From Bradyrhizobium mercantei (GTDB lineage Bacteria; Pseudomonadota; Alphaproteobacteria; Rhizobiales; Xanthobacteraceae): DNA of 64,000 nucleotides. The position numbers were made by a program, and so were the translations under genes. Shown piece after piece: positions 27,087-35,464 of this stretch. Positions within the stretch are counted from its first letter, which is position 1, and the number at the start of each line of letters is the position of its first letter. The DNA is taken from the NCBI RefSeq assembly GCF_001982635.1, contig NZ_MKFI01000011.1:1-64000 (forward strand), given 5' to 3'. The notes beneath the pieces are model-generated. The model searched no databases and was not told where the DNA came from. It was given only the letters and a program-made list of their open reading frames with translations.

Positions 27087-28529
27087 ATGGGTGGTCGCGT
27101 TACGGCAGCTTGCTGCACGTTTCTTCTTGTCCTGCTCGCAAATGCCGCGAGCGCCCAGCAGAAGATCGGCGATCCGCCCGAAGCCTCCAACATGAGGCTG
27201 GTTGGAACCAACGATTTGCAGGCGCGCAGCGCCTATCAGCCGACCATTCATCACCAGGGCGACCGCTGGATCGCCTATATCGGCCACCACGGCGGCACCG
27301 ACGACATTCCCGATCCCGTCAACCCGATGACCGGCAAGGCCGAGCCGAACGGAACCTCGATCGTCGACGTCACCGATCCCGCGCATCCGAAGTACCTGCG
27401 GCACATTCCGGGACAGGAAGGCAAATATGAATCCGGCGGCGCGCAGATGGTGCGGATCTGCGACGGCAAGGATCTGCCGAAGGGCGACCGCAACGCGGTC
27501 TACATGCTGCGCGCCGTTGGCAGCGAGGGGCATGAAATCTGGAATGTCGCCGATCCCGCAAATCCCGTCCTCGTGACCCACATTGGCGAGGGCCTGAAGG
27601 ACACGCACAAGAATTTCTGGGAATGCAGCACCGGCATCGCCTACCTGGTCTCCGGCGCGCCGGACTGGCGCACGCGGCGGATGACGCAGATCTACGATCT
27701 CTCCGATCCCGCGCATCCCCTGAAGATCAGGGATTTCGGCCTGCCCGGGCAGGAGCCGGGCGCGACCGGCGCGGTGCCGACCGAATTGCACGGGCCGATC
27801 TCGACCGGGCCGAAGGGCAACCGGGTCTATTTCGGCTACGGCACCAACAAGGGCGGCTTCCTGCAGATCGTCGATCGCGACAAGCTGCTGAACGGAGCGA
27901 AAGAACCGACGCCGGACAATCTGACATTCCCGGAGATCGCGCGGATGCCGCTGTCGGCGATGAACGGCGCGCATACGGTATTTCCGATGCCCGGCATGCC
28001 GATCGCGGAATTCGCTCATGACAAGGACGGCAAGACCCGCGACATCGTGATGATCGTCGACGAGGCGATCCAGAACGAATGCGGCGAGGGCAGGCAGATG
28101 GTGTGGTTTGCCGACGTGACGACAGAAGCACGGCCGATGATGATCTCGAGCTTCACCGTGCCCGAAGCGTCCGGCAATTTTTGCGAGCGCGGCGGACGGT
28201 TTGGCTCGCATTCGTCGAACGAGAGCATGGCGCCGGTCTATTACAAGAAGCTGGCCTTCATCGCCTTCTTCAACGCCGGCGTCCGCGCGCTCGATATCCG
28301 CGATCCCTATCACCCCAGGGAAGTCGGGTACTTCATTCCCTCCATCACAGCGGCGACCGATAAGCGCTGCGTCACCATCGACGGCCGTGACCGCTGCAAG
28401 GTCGCGATCCAGACCAACAATGTCGAGACCGATGATCGCGGCTACATCTACGCGGTCGACCGCGCCAACACCGGCCTGCACATTCTCGAACTGACCGGCG
28501 CCGCGCGCGCCATCGCCGGTCTGCCGTGA
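27087..28529 (+). CDS. Secreted LVIVD-repeat protein
   Basis: 480 residues from the ATG at 27087. GTG codons at 27078 and 27081 are alternatives with a similar ribosome distance. A signal peptide is visible (VTAACCTFLLVLLANAASAQ, cleavage after ASA). The body carries LVIVD-type beta-propeller repeats, e.g. SIVDVTDPAHPKYLRHI, EIWNVADPANPVLVTHI, IYDLSDPAHPLKIRDF and ALDIRDPYHPREVGYF, spaced about 60-100 residues apart. The repeats suggest a secreted beta-propeller. The role is unknown. The gene is divergent from arsR, so the shared gap holds both promoters. Confidence 0.82.
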   Translation: MGGRVTAACCTFLLVLLANAASAQQKIGDPPEASNMRLVGTNDLQARSAYQPTIHHQGDRWIAYIGHHGGTDDIPDPVNPMTGKAEPNGTSIVDVTDPAHPKYLRHIPGQEGKYESGGAQMVRICDGKDLPKGDRNAVYMLRAVGSEGHEIWNVADPANPVLVTHIGEGLKDTHKNFWECSTGIAYLVSGAPDWRTRRMTQIYDLSDPAHPLKIRDFGLPGQEPGATGAVPTELHGPISTGPKGNRVYFGYGTNKGGFLQIVDRDKLLNGAKEPTPDNLTFPEIARMPLSAMNGAHTVFPMPGMPIAEFAHDKDGKTRDIVMIVDEAIQNECGEGRQMVWFADVTTEARPMMISSFTVPEASGNFCERGGRFGSHSSNESMAPVYYKKLAFIAFFNAGVRALDIRDPYHPREVGYFIPSITAATDKRCVTIDGRDRCKVAIQTNNVETDDRGYIYAVDRANTGLHILELTGAARAIAGLP

Positions 28530-28536
28530 GAGCGCC

Positions 28537-29070
28537 ATGATGCGCGCATGGCCGGTGATCGCGGCGATGTTCATGGCGCTCGGCGGCCTGTCGGCCGTGG
28601 CCGGCTACGAGATGGCACAGCCACAGGCCGCGCAGTGGCGCGAGATCGCCTGGCCGTTCCCGCGCGACGGCTGGCCCGCCGGCCGCGCCTTCCGTTGCAG
28701 CGCGGCCGAGTGCGGCGGCGATGTCGAGGTCTATCTCAGGCCGAAACTCGGCTTCTGCAACTGCGACAGCGGCGTTGCCGATGACGACGAGGTCGACCGC
28801 GTTGCTGATGTCGACATGATCAGCCCGCGCTTCGTGCCGCGCAAGGCGGGCGATGTCGTCGATGTCGCGGATATGCCGGGGCGGATCAGGGCCTATGATC
28901 TCGACGGCCACCGCACCGCGATCGGCATTGCGGTGTCGCATCGCTGCGATCTCATGGCGGTGGCGGCGCAGGGCAGCGGCGACGCGGACGGCGTGCAGCG
29001 GGTGACGTTGAGATTCCTGGAGTCGCAAGAGATCACGAAATGGATGACGTCAGCGCTGAATGGGCAATAG
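28537..29070 (+). CDS. Hypothetical protein with N-terminal anchor
   Basis: 177 residues with one hydrophobic segment at residues 4-22 (AWPVIAAMFMALGGLSAVAG), which could be a signal or an anchor. The periplasmic part has four cysteines (CSAAEC, CNCD) and another near CDLMAV, so disulphides are likely. It starts 7 bases after the LVIVD gene stop, so they form one operon. I do not recognise the family. A tandem ATG at 28540 may be the true start. Confidence 0.7.
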   Translation: MMRAWPVIAAMFMALGGLSAVAGYEMAQPQAAQWREIAWPFPRDGWPAGRAFRCSAAECGGDVEVYLRPKLGFCNCDSGVADDDEVDRVADVDMISPRFVPRKAGDVVDVADMPGRIRAYDLDGHRTAIGIAVSHRCDLMAVAAQGSGDADGVQRVTLRFLESQEITKWMTSALNGQ

Positions 29071-29074
29071 AATA

Positions 29075-29169
29075 CGTCATGCCCGGGCTTGTCCCGGGCA
29101 TCCACGTCTTTATGATCCCAACTGCACGAGCATAAGACGTGGATGGCCGGGACAAGCCCGGCCATGACG
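29075..29169. repeat. Intergenic palindromic repeat, CGTCATGCCCGGGCTTGTCC type
   Basis: Begins CGTCATGCCCGGGCTTGTCC and ends GGACAAGCCCGGCCATGACG, with an AGACGTGGA/TCCACGTCT inner pair. It forms a long hairpin between the hypothetical gene and the lysE pseudogene. A partial copy is seen near 49290. Confidence 0.82.
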
Positions 29170-29193
29170 AGAATTACCAGCTGGATCGCCAAC

Positions 29194-29812
29194 ATGTCCC
29201 TGCAAGCCTATTTCGCCTTTGTCGCAGCCTGCATCGCGCTGGCGCTGCTGCCCGGGTCCTATCGTCACGATGGTGATCGCCAACGGGCTGCGTTACGGCA
29301 CCCGCGCCGCGCTCACCAATGTGCTGGGCGCGCAGGTCGGGCTCGCGATCGTGATCGGCATCGTCGCGGTCGGCCTCACCTCGCTGATGGCCACCATGGG
29401 CTACTGGTTCAACTGGGTGCGGTTTGCCGGCGCCGCCTATCTGGTCTGGCTCGGCATCAAGCTGATCCGCTCGCCGGTCGAGGGCGTCGGCACCGACGAC
29501 AAGCCGCCGCCGCCGCGCGGCGGCTTCTTCCTGCAGGGCTTTCTGGTGCTGCTCTCGAACCCGAAGGTGCTGGTGTTCTTCGGCGCCTTCATTCCGCAGT
29601 TCATGGATATGGACAAGCCGCATTTGCCGCAGGTGGCGCTGCTCGGCGTCACCTTCATGGCGACCGCGGTGCTGACCGACGCCGCCTACGCGTTGGCGGC
29701 CGGCCGCGCCCGGAAGTTCTTCTCAAAAGAGCGGACTCGGCTGATGTCGCGCATATCAGGCGGCTTCATGATCGGCGGCGGCATCTGGCTGGCGCTGACC
29801 CGGGCGCGCTGA
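29194..29812 (+). pseudogene. LysE-family amino acid exporter with a frameshift near the start
   Basis: From the ATG at 29194 the reading frame gives MSLQAYFAFVAACIALALLPG and then loses meaning. The next frame, from GPIVTMVIANGLRYG, carries the rest (membrane segments, FFLQGFLVLLSNPKVLVFFG, and the C-terminus) to the stop at 29812. Removing one G from the GGG at 29254-29256 gives one frame of the usual 205 residues for LysE/RhtB-type exporters. The cause is an extra base in the genome or a sequencing error. An intact member of the family is at 62678-63289. Confidence 0.82.
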
Positions 29813-29838
29813 GCCCGGCGCCGAAACGGTTGGCTGCG

Positions 29839-30762
29839 CTATAGCGCAATCCGCTCGACGACGTCGCGCACCAGGCCGGTCAGCAGCTCGAGCTTGTATC
29901 CGGTCATCGGCAGCGGTTTTGCGCCTGATGCCGCAGGCGCGGCGGCCTGTGCGATGGTCGCGGCGTTGGCTGGCTTGCCTTCCAGCGCGGCAGCGGATGC
30001 TGTGAGACGCAGCGGCACCGGAGCGATGCCGCCGGCGGCGATGTGGACCTGCTGGAAGGTGCCGCCCGAGATCACGGCGCGTACGCAGATCTCGACCAGC
30101 GGCCATTCCGCATAGGAGCGGCTGATGGCGCGCTTGTAGAGCGCGCGCTCGCCGGCGAGCGGGGCAGGGAGCTCGATTCGCTCGATCCGTTCGCCCGGTG
30201 CAAGCAGATTGTCGGCCGCGCCGTTGCTGCCGTCGCCGAGCAGGTCGGTGATCGACAATCCGCTGCGCCGGTCCGTGGTCACCTTGGCGTCGTAGGCCAG
30301 CAGCGCCATCGCCATGGTCGACGGATGCGGCGCCACGCAGGGGCCGAGATCGAAGGCGACGTGATAGAGATGATTGCCGGCTCGGGCCGGACAGTCGGTG
30401 CCGCCCTTCTTGAGGCAGGCGATCTGCGGATTGCGGAAATACCAGCAGCGCGAACGCTGCGCGAGGTTGCCGCCGAGCGTCGCCATGTGCCGGATCTGCG
30501 GCGTGGCGAGGCCCTGCGCGGCAGCAGTGATGCCCGGATAGGCTTGCGCAAGCCGCGCGTCGGACGCGATCGCAGCGATCGCGGTCAGCGCGCCGATCCG
30601 CGCCGCGCCGTCCGCGCCCCACGCAATTCCGATCGTATCGGGACTGGCGGTGAGATCGATCACCGCCCCGCACGACAGGCCGCTGCGGCGGCGCTCCGAC
30701 AGGTCGGTGCCGGCGGCGCGGTACTCGGGCGCGGATATGGCGTCTGCGGTAGCGACACTCAT
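29839..30762 (-). CDS. Molybdenum hydroxylase FAD-binding subunit (CoxM/CutM-like)
   Basis: 307 residues. The N-terminal FAD domain has VIDLTASPDTIGIAWG, GALTAIAAIASDARL and the signature ATLGGNLAQRSRCWYFRN, followed by the CO dehydrogenase flavoprotein C-terminal domain (from about 190). It passes electrons from the molybdenum protein to FAD. Its start overlaps the stop of the fused catalytic protein (ATGA), so they are translationally coupled. Together they make a xanthine dehydrogenase-type complex. The substrate cannot be predicted. Confidence 0.88.
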   Translation of the reverse strand: MSVATADAISAPEYRAAGTDLSERRRSGLSCGAVIDLTASPDTIGIAWGADGAARIGALTAIAAIASDARLAQAYPGITAAAQGLATPQIRHMATLGGNLAQRSRCWYFRNPQIACLKKGGTDCPARAGNHLYHVAFDLGPCVAPHPSTMAMALLAYDAKVTTDRRSGLSITDLLGDGSNGAADNLLAPGERIERIELPAPLAGERALYKRAISRSYAEWPLVEICVRAVISGGTFQQVHIAAGGIAPVPLRLTASAAALEGKPANAATIAQAAAPAASGAKPLPMTGYKLELLTGLVRDVVERIAL

Positions 30763-33440
30763 GCGGCATCCCTCCCTTTCAGCGCTTCGACGATACGGTC
30801 GGGCCGGATTGGAATCTCGGTGAGGCGCACGCCGATCGCGTTGTGGATCGCGTTCGCGACCGCAGCCGAGGTCGGCACCGTCGACGCCTCGCCGATACCG
30901 ACGCTGTTGCCGAGCACATGGTCGAAGCCGGCTTCGTCGAAATGGACGTCGATCTCGGGCGTGTCGGCGATCCCGGGGATGCGGTAGTCCTCCATCCCCG
31001 CGGTCAGGACGTCGCCGGTCTTCGGATCGAGCTCGCGCGCCTCGTAGAGCGCGTAGCCGAGGCCCTGGATGACCGCGCCGCAGGCCTGGCTGCGTGCCAG
31101 CGCGGGTGCTGCGATCTTGCCGACCGCGATGCCGGTGTGCACGTTGAGCACGCGGACATGGCCGAGCCAGGTGTCGACCTCAACCTCGATCACCTGCACC
31201 GAACTCGGTACGCCGGCGCCGACCGCAATGTTGGAGAAGCGGCGCATCATCCAGCCGAACACCATGCCGATCAGGCCGACTTCGCGCAGCGGCGAGCGGA
31301 CGCCGGGCGCGGTGTTCTTGCCGTCCTCGCCGCGCGTCTCCACCACGGCGATGTCGGGCGAGCGCGCGATCAGCTCGCGCCACGGCGCGTTCGAGCCGGG
31401 GGCAGGCTTTCGCGTCGCCTGTTCGAGCATCGCGGCCTTCAGCTTCCGCACCGCCTGCAGCGTCGGCGGCATCACCGAGGCGGTGACGCGGCTGCCGCCG
31501 GAGCCGGGTCCTTCGGGCAGCGAGGAATCGCCGATCCGCACGTCGATGTCACTGGGTTCGAGATCGAACTCGCGCGCGATCGTGTCGGCAAGCACGCTGC
31601 GGGTGCCGGTGCCGATGTCCTGCGTCGCGGTGCTGGCGACGATGCGGCCGCCCTTGACCGCGACCTCGACCTTCACGTTGGGCTGCCAGAGATAGAGCCA
31701 GTAGCCGGTCGCCATGCCGATGCCGCGGCGATAGCGCCCGTTCTGCGATGGCTTGCGGTTGCGCCAGATCTCGAGCCCGGAGGCCCAGTCGTATAGCCGC
31801 TGGCGGTTCGGATCGGGATCCCAGCGCTTGCGCAGGGCGATCGGATCGACATTGAGCCGCAACGCGGCCTCGTCGATCGCCTGCTCGACCGCGAATGCCA
31901 TCGGCGGACCGCCGGGGCCGCGGAAGGCGGCGCCGGGCGGCAGATTGCTGATGACGTCGAAATCCGAAAGATCCTTCGCCTCGGCCGGATAGATCAGCCG
32001 CGCGAGGCCCGCGATCGTCGAGTTGGTCGCGGCTCCCGTATCGGCATGCGCGGTGACGGAGAGCGCCTTCAGGCCGCCTTGCTCGGACGGCAGCAGCGCC
32101 ACCTTCAATTCGGCGGCCGGCCGATAGCCGGCAACCGAAAGCTCTTCCTGCCGATCGTAGGCGACCCGCACCGGCGCCTTCGCCTCGCGGGCGAGCTCGA
32201 TCGCGGCGATCGTCTCGGTGCCGAGGCTCGCCTTCGATCCGAAGCCGCCGCCGACGTGCTCGGCGATCACGCGGACCTTGTCGTGATCGAGCTTGTAGCG
32301 CTTTGCGATCTGCTCCTTGAGGTGAAACACTTGCTGCGTCGAGGCGTGCAAGGTCAGCCGGTCGCCGTCGAAGCGCGCCACCGCGGCGTGCGGCTCCAGG
32401 CATGCATGCTGCTGCGTGGCGGTGCGGAAGGTGGCCTCGACGAGCAGGGCGTTGTTGGCCTGGCGCGCTTCGTCGACCCAGTTGCGCGCCTTCTTGGCGC
32501 GCGTCGAGAACACCGCGGTCGGACCGCGGATGTTCTGCTTCCATGGCGCCGGCCCGCCGGCCGCCTCCGAGACGTTGCCGGCCCGCTTGCGGCTGGCCTT
32601 GTCGAACACCACGGGCGCGTCGTCCTTGCGCCCGGCATCGAGCCCGACCACGGCGGGCAGCCGTTCGCTGGTCAGCTTGATCGCAACGAGTGCGGCCAGC
32701 GCGGACTTGCGGTCAGGAGCCGCGACCGCCGCAATCGGCTCGCCGACATAGCGCACGATCTTGTCGTCGCCGAGCAGCGACACCGCGGTGACGCCTGCGA
32801 GCGCACGCGCCGCGGCAAGATCGAGCGCGGTGATGCGGGCATGTGCCTCGCGCGAGCGCAGGATCAGGCCTTCGAGCTGGCCGTCATGGTTGATGTCGAC
32901 GGTGTATTTCGCCGCGCCCGTCACCTTGTCGCGCGCCTCGATGCGGGGCGCCGTGACGTTGTCGCCGTCGAAGCGGCCGGCGCAGGCATCCGCCACCGCA
33001 CGAAAGATGCTGTCATAGGCGCCGCAGCGGCAGAGATGGCCCGACAGCGCCGCGCCGATCTCCTCGCGCGACGGGACGGCCGCTCCCCTGGTCGCGCGCC
33101 AGCTGTCGCAGAATGCAGTTGCTTCCACGATGAAGCCGGGCGTGCAGAAGCCGCATTGCAGGGCGTCATGCGCCATGAACGCCTTCTGCACCGGATGCAG
33201 CCTGACGGCGCCGATGCCTTCTACCGTCGTCACCGCCTTGCCGGCCGCGGCCTGCGCCGGCATCAGGCAGCTTGCGACCGGCGCGCCGTCGACCAGCACC
33301 GTGCAGGCGCCGCAGACGCCGGCGCCGCACACGAGCTTGGTGCCGGTGAGCTTGAGCTGGTCGCGCACGATGTCGATCAGGAGCGCGTCGGGATCGTCGG
33401 GCAGGGATTCGACGCGGCCGTTGACGGTCGTCGTGGTCAT
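30759..33440 (-). CDS. Fused [2Fe-2S]-molybdopterin subunit of a xanthine-dehydrogenase-type hydroxylase
   Basis: 893 residues. The N-terminal part (1-155) is a two-cluster iron-sulphur subunit with all eight cysteines (38, 43, 46, 58 and 96, 99, 137, 139; CGAGVCGAC, CGFC, CRCG). From about 165 it continues as the large molybdopterin subunit: AARDKVTG-type start, GGGFGSKASLG, and the C-terminal catalytic Glu in SVGIGEAS. In most bacteria these are separate small and large proteins. It overlaps the FAD gene and the tetR stop by 4 bases each. The hydroxylation substrate is unknown. Confidence 0.85.
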   Translation of the reverse strand: MTTTTVNGRVESLPDDPDALLIDIVRDQLKLTGTKLVCGAGVCGACTVLVDGAPVASCLMPAQAAAGKAVTTVEGIGAVRLHPVQKAFMAHDALQCGFCTPGFIVEATAFCDSWRATRGAAVPSREEIGAALSGHLCRCGAYDSIFRAVADACAGRFDGDNVTAPRIEARDKVTGAAKYTVDINHDGQLEGLILRSREAHARITALDLAAARALAGVTAVSLLGDDKIVRYVGEPIAAVAAPDRKSALAALVAIKLTSERLPAVVGLDAGRKDDAPVVFDKASRKRAGNVSEAAGGPAPWKQNIRGPTAVFSTRAKKARNWVDEARQANNALLVEATFRTATQQHACLEPHAAVARFDGDRLTLHASTQQVFHLKEQIAKRYKLDHDKVRVIAEHVGGGFGSKASLGTETIAAIELAREAKAPVRVAYDRQEELSVAGYRPAAELKVALLPSEQGGLKALSVTAHADTGAATNSTIAGLARLIYPAEAKDLSDFDVISNLPPGAAFRGPGGPPMAFAVEQAIDEAALRLNVDPIALRKRWDPDPNRQRLYDWASGLEIWRNRKPSQNGRYRRGIGMATGYWLYLWQPNVKVEVAVKGGRIVASTATQDIGTGTRSVLADTIAREFDLEPSDIDVRIGDSSLPEGPGSGGSRVTASVMPPTLQAVRKLKAAMLEQATRKPAPGSNAPWRELIARSPDIAVVETRGEDGKNTAPGVRSPLREVGLIGMVFGWMMRRFSNIAVGAGVPSSVQVIEVEVDTWLGHVRVLNVHTGIAVGKIAAPALARSQACGAVIQGLGYALYEARELDPKTGDVLTAGMEDYRIPGIADTPEIDVHFDEAGFDHVLGNSVGIGEASTVPTSAAVANAIHNAIGVRLTEIPIRPDRIVEALKGRDAA

Positions 33441-34111
33441 GACTGTCCTCCAGTCGTCTTGCGTGTCGGCTTTCTGGGGATTGCCGCCTTCTTGACGGGC
33501 GGCTTCTGCGATTTGGGTTCGGATTTCGGCGTGGCGCCCGCGCAGAGCGTCCGCACCATGATCGCCATGTCCTTCAGGAACGCATCCGCCGGCTGCATCG
33601 CCGGATACTGCGACTTCGCGGCGTACATCGACATCTCGACCAGCCGGGCGAATTCGGCCGGCGACAGGCCCTGCGGCAGCGCCAGCTGCTGCCGGCGCAC
33701 GACCCGCGAGATCGTGGCGACCATGCGCTCCGCGTAGCGTGCGGCATAGGTTTGATAGAGGTCGCGCGCATGCACGAGGTGTTCGGAATACAATTCCTCG
33801 AGATGCGGCGAGCCGTCCAGCGATCCGATCATGGTCGACATCCGCGCGGTCATGCCCGCGGCGAGGATGTCGCCGAGATCGGCGCCGGCCGCTTCCGCGC
33901 CGGCGACGGCGGTCTCCTCGGCCGCGATCGCGCTCTCATGCACGCGTTCGATCACGGCGCGGAACAGCGCCTCCTTGGATTCGAAATGATGATAGAGCGC
34001 CTGCCGCGTCAGGCCGGCCGCTTCGGCGACCTGCTCGATCGAGGAGCGGCGAAAGCCGTGCCGGCGGAACACCAGCATGGTGGCATCGAGGATGCGGGTT
34101 TTCGGTCCCAT
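33437..34111 (-). CDS. TetR/AcrR-family regulator of the molybdenum hydroxylase
   Basis: 224 residues. The HTH (about 5-50) reads TRILDATMLVFRRHGFRRSS, IEQVAEAAGLTRQALYHHFESKEALF. The ligand domain has a C-terminal basic tail (KKAAIPRKPTRKTTGG). Its stop overlaps the start of the hydroxylase (ATGA), so it is first in the operon and likely regulates it. No ribosome site precedes the ATG, so the message may be leaderless. Confidence 0.88.
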   Translation of the reverse strand: MGPKTRILDATMLVFRRHGFRRSSIEQVAEAAGLTRQALYHHFESKEALFRAVIERVHESAIAAEETAVAGAEAAGADLGDILAAGMTARMSTMIGSLDGSPHLEELYSEHLVHARDLYQTYAARYAERMVATISRVVRRQQLALPQGLSPAEFARLVEMSMYAAKSQYPAMQPADAFLKDMAIMVRTLCAGATPKSEPKSQKPPVKKAAIPRKPTRKTTGGQS

Positions 34112-34120
34112 TTGACGATT

Positions 34121-34145
34121 TTGACAATTGTAGAAGATTTGTCAA
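34121..34145. promoter_or_regulatory. Operator candidate for the TetR regulator
   Basis: TTGACAA (34121-34127) and TTGTCAA (34139-34145) are an inverted pair, 11 bases apart, 10 bases upstream of the tetR start. The right arm is also a TTGACA -35 on the minus strand. Confidence 0.5.
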
Positions 34146-34283
34146 ATCGCGATTTGGTGAGGCAGCTCGCCGCGCGGCCCCGTGCGTGTGTGAGCGGCAT
34201 CACGGATGGCCGCGCCCGGCTGCATCAAGCTTGGGTCATGCAAGGGCGAACCTGTTCGTCCTGGAGCTTGCGAGGATACGCAG

Positions 34284-34541
34284 ATGGCCCAAGAGATGAC
34301 CGAAGGCATGACCCAGGTCTTTTTCCATTGCTCGAACGCGCGCGGGGTGTTGATGGATCGCCGCGGCACCTCGGTGGCGAGCCTCTCCGAGGCCTGCGAG
34401 GCGGCGACCTCCATGATGCGATCGCTGGTCGCAACGGTCAGCATGGAAGACTGGCGCGACTGGGCGGTGCATGTCAGCGACGAGGCCGGCGAGGAGATCG
34501 TCATCCTGCCCTTCGCATTCGTTCTCGGCAAACCGAACTGA
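34284..34541 (+). CDS. DUF6894-family small protein
   Basis: 85 residues from the ATG at 34284. The pattern (VFFHCSNARGVLMDRRGTSV, then ACEAATSMMRSLVATVSMED, and DWRDWAVHVSDEAGEEIVI) matches DUF6894, small Rhizobiales proteins of unknown function. The acidic HVSDEAGEEI segment is a family hallmark. It is next to a 45-residue reading frame and to the minus-strand fixJ-type regulator. Confidence 0.75.
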   Translation: MAQEMTEGMTQVFFHCSNARGVLMDRRGTSVASLSEACEAATSMMRSLVATVSMEDWRDWAVHVSDEAGEEIVILPFAFVLGKPN

Positions 34542-34550
34542 GCGCGCGCC

Positions 34551-34688
34551 ATGAACGCGATCGCGACGGCCTGGCGGAATCTGATCGCGCGAATTCGCGA
34601 TCCCTACCGGCCCGAGCGCCATTACATGCGCGGGCCCGGCCCCAAATGGCATGCGAAGCATGCCGTTCAGGTCACGGCAGCCGGCTAG
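34551..34688 (+). CDS. Possible 45-residue basic protein
   Basis: Starts nine bases after the DUF6894 stop with an ATG and runs to 34688, overlapping the end of the minus-strand response regulator by four bases. The product is basic and His-rich (WRNLIARIRDPYRPERHYMR). No recognised domain. No strong ribosome site is seen. Confidence 0.4.
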   Translation: MNAIATAWRNLIARIRDPYRPERHYMRGPGPKWHAKHAVQVTAAG

Positions 34689-35377
34689 GCCGCGCAATTC
34701 TCTCGCATTGGGGCTGGCAGGGACTCCCAGGTGCGAACCAGATCGCCGATCGAGCTCGCCTCCATCTTGCGCATCACGTTGGCGCGATGCAGCTTGACGG
34801 TCACTTCGCTGATGCCGAGATCGAAGGCGATCTGCTTGTTGACGCGGCCGCGCGCCACCTCGTACAGGACCCGGCGCTCGCGCGGAGAAAGCGAGTCCAG
34901 CCGTCTGACATTGCGCTCGACGATCCTCTCATCGGCGCGTTGCGCGAGATCCTTCCTGATCCCGGCCGTCACCGCATCCAGGAGGGTTTGGTCGCGCACC
35001 GGCTTGGTCAGAAAGTCGATGGCGCCGGCCTTCATGGCCTGCACGGTCATCGGGATGTCGCCGTGGCCGGTCAGGAACACGATCGGCTTGCGCCTGCCGC
35101 TTGCTGCTAGATGAAGCTGCAGATCGAGACCGCTCGATCCCGGCATCCGAACGTCGAGGATCAGGCAGCCGGGCCGCTCCCATTCGCTCGCCGCGAACAG
35201 GTCTTGCGGCGAGGCAAAGCAGGCGCACTCCAGACCGGCCGACAACATCAGTTCCTGCACGGCTTCGCGAACCGCCGGATCGTCGTCCACGATGATGACA
35301 AGCGGCTGCTCGGCATCATCCTTTGGCCGCGTCCAACCCAAAGCGGGTTTCTGCGACGTCTCAAATCCATGTGTCAT
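34685..35377 (-). CDS. FixJ/NarL-type response regulator
   Basis: 230 residues from the ATG at 35377 with GAGGAGAAA upstream. The receiver domain (about 25-145) has the acidic pair in IIVDDDPAVR, phospho-acceptor Asp75 (LILDVRMPG), and Thr/Lys in FLTGHGD and FLTKPV. A linker leads to the LuxR-type HTH (about 160-225, LSPRERRVLYEVARGRVNKQ). It lies 87 bases after the histidine kinase gene on the same strand and is its likely partner. Confidence 0.9.
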   Translation of the reverse strand: MTHGFETSQKPALGWTRPKDDAEQPLVIIVDDDPAVREAVQELMLSAGLECACFASPQDLFAASEWERPGCLILDVRMPGSSGLDLQLHLAASGRRKPIVFLTGHGDIPMTVQAMKAGAIDFLTKPVRDQTLLDAVTAGIRKDLAQRADERIVERNVRRLDSLSPRERRVLYEVARGRVNKQIAFDLGISEVTVKLHRANVMRKMEASSIGDLVRTWESLPAPMRENCAA

Positions 35378-35464
35378 ACTTTTCTCCTCATCGAATTCGC
35401 GCAACGCGTCGGTCCATGCCCGTCGCCCTCAACGACAGCCATGACGGCTTTCGATGCGCGGTCA

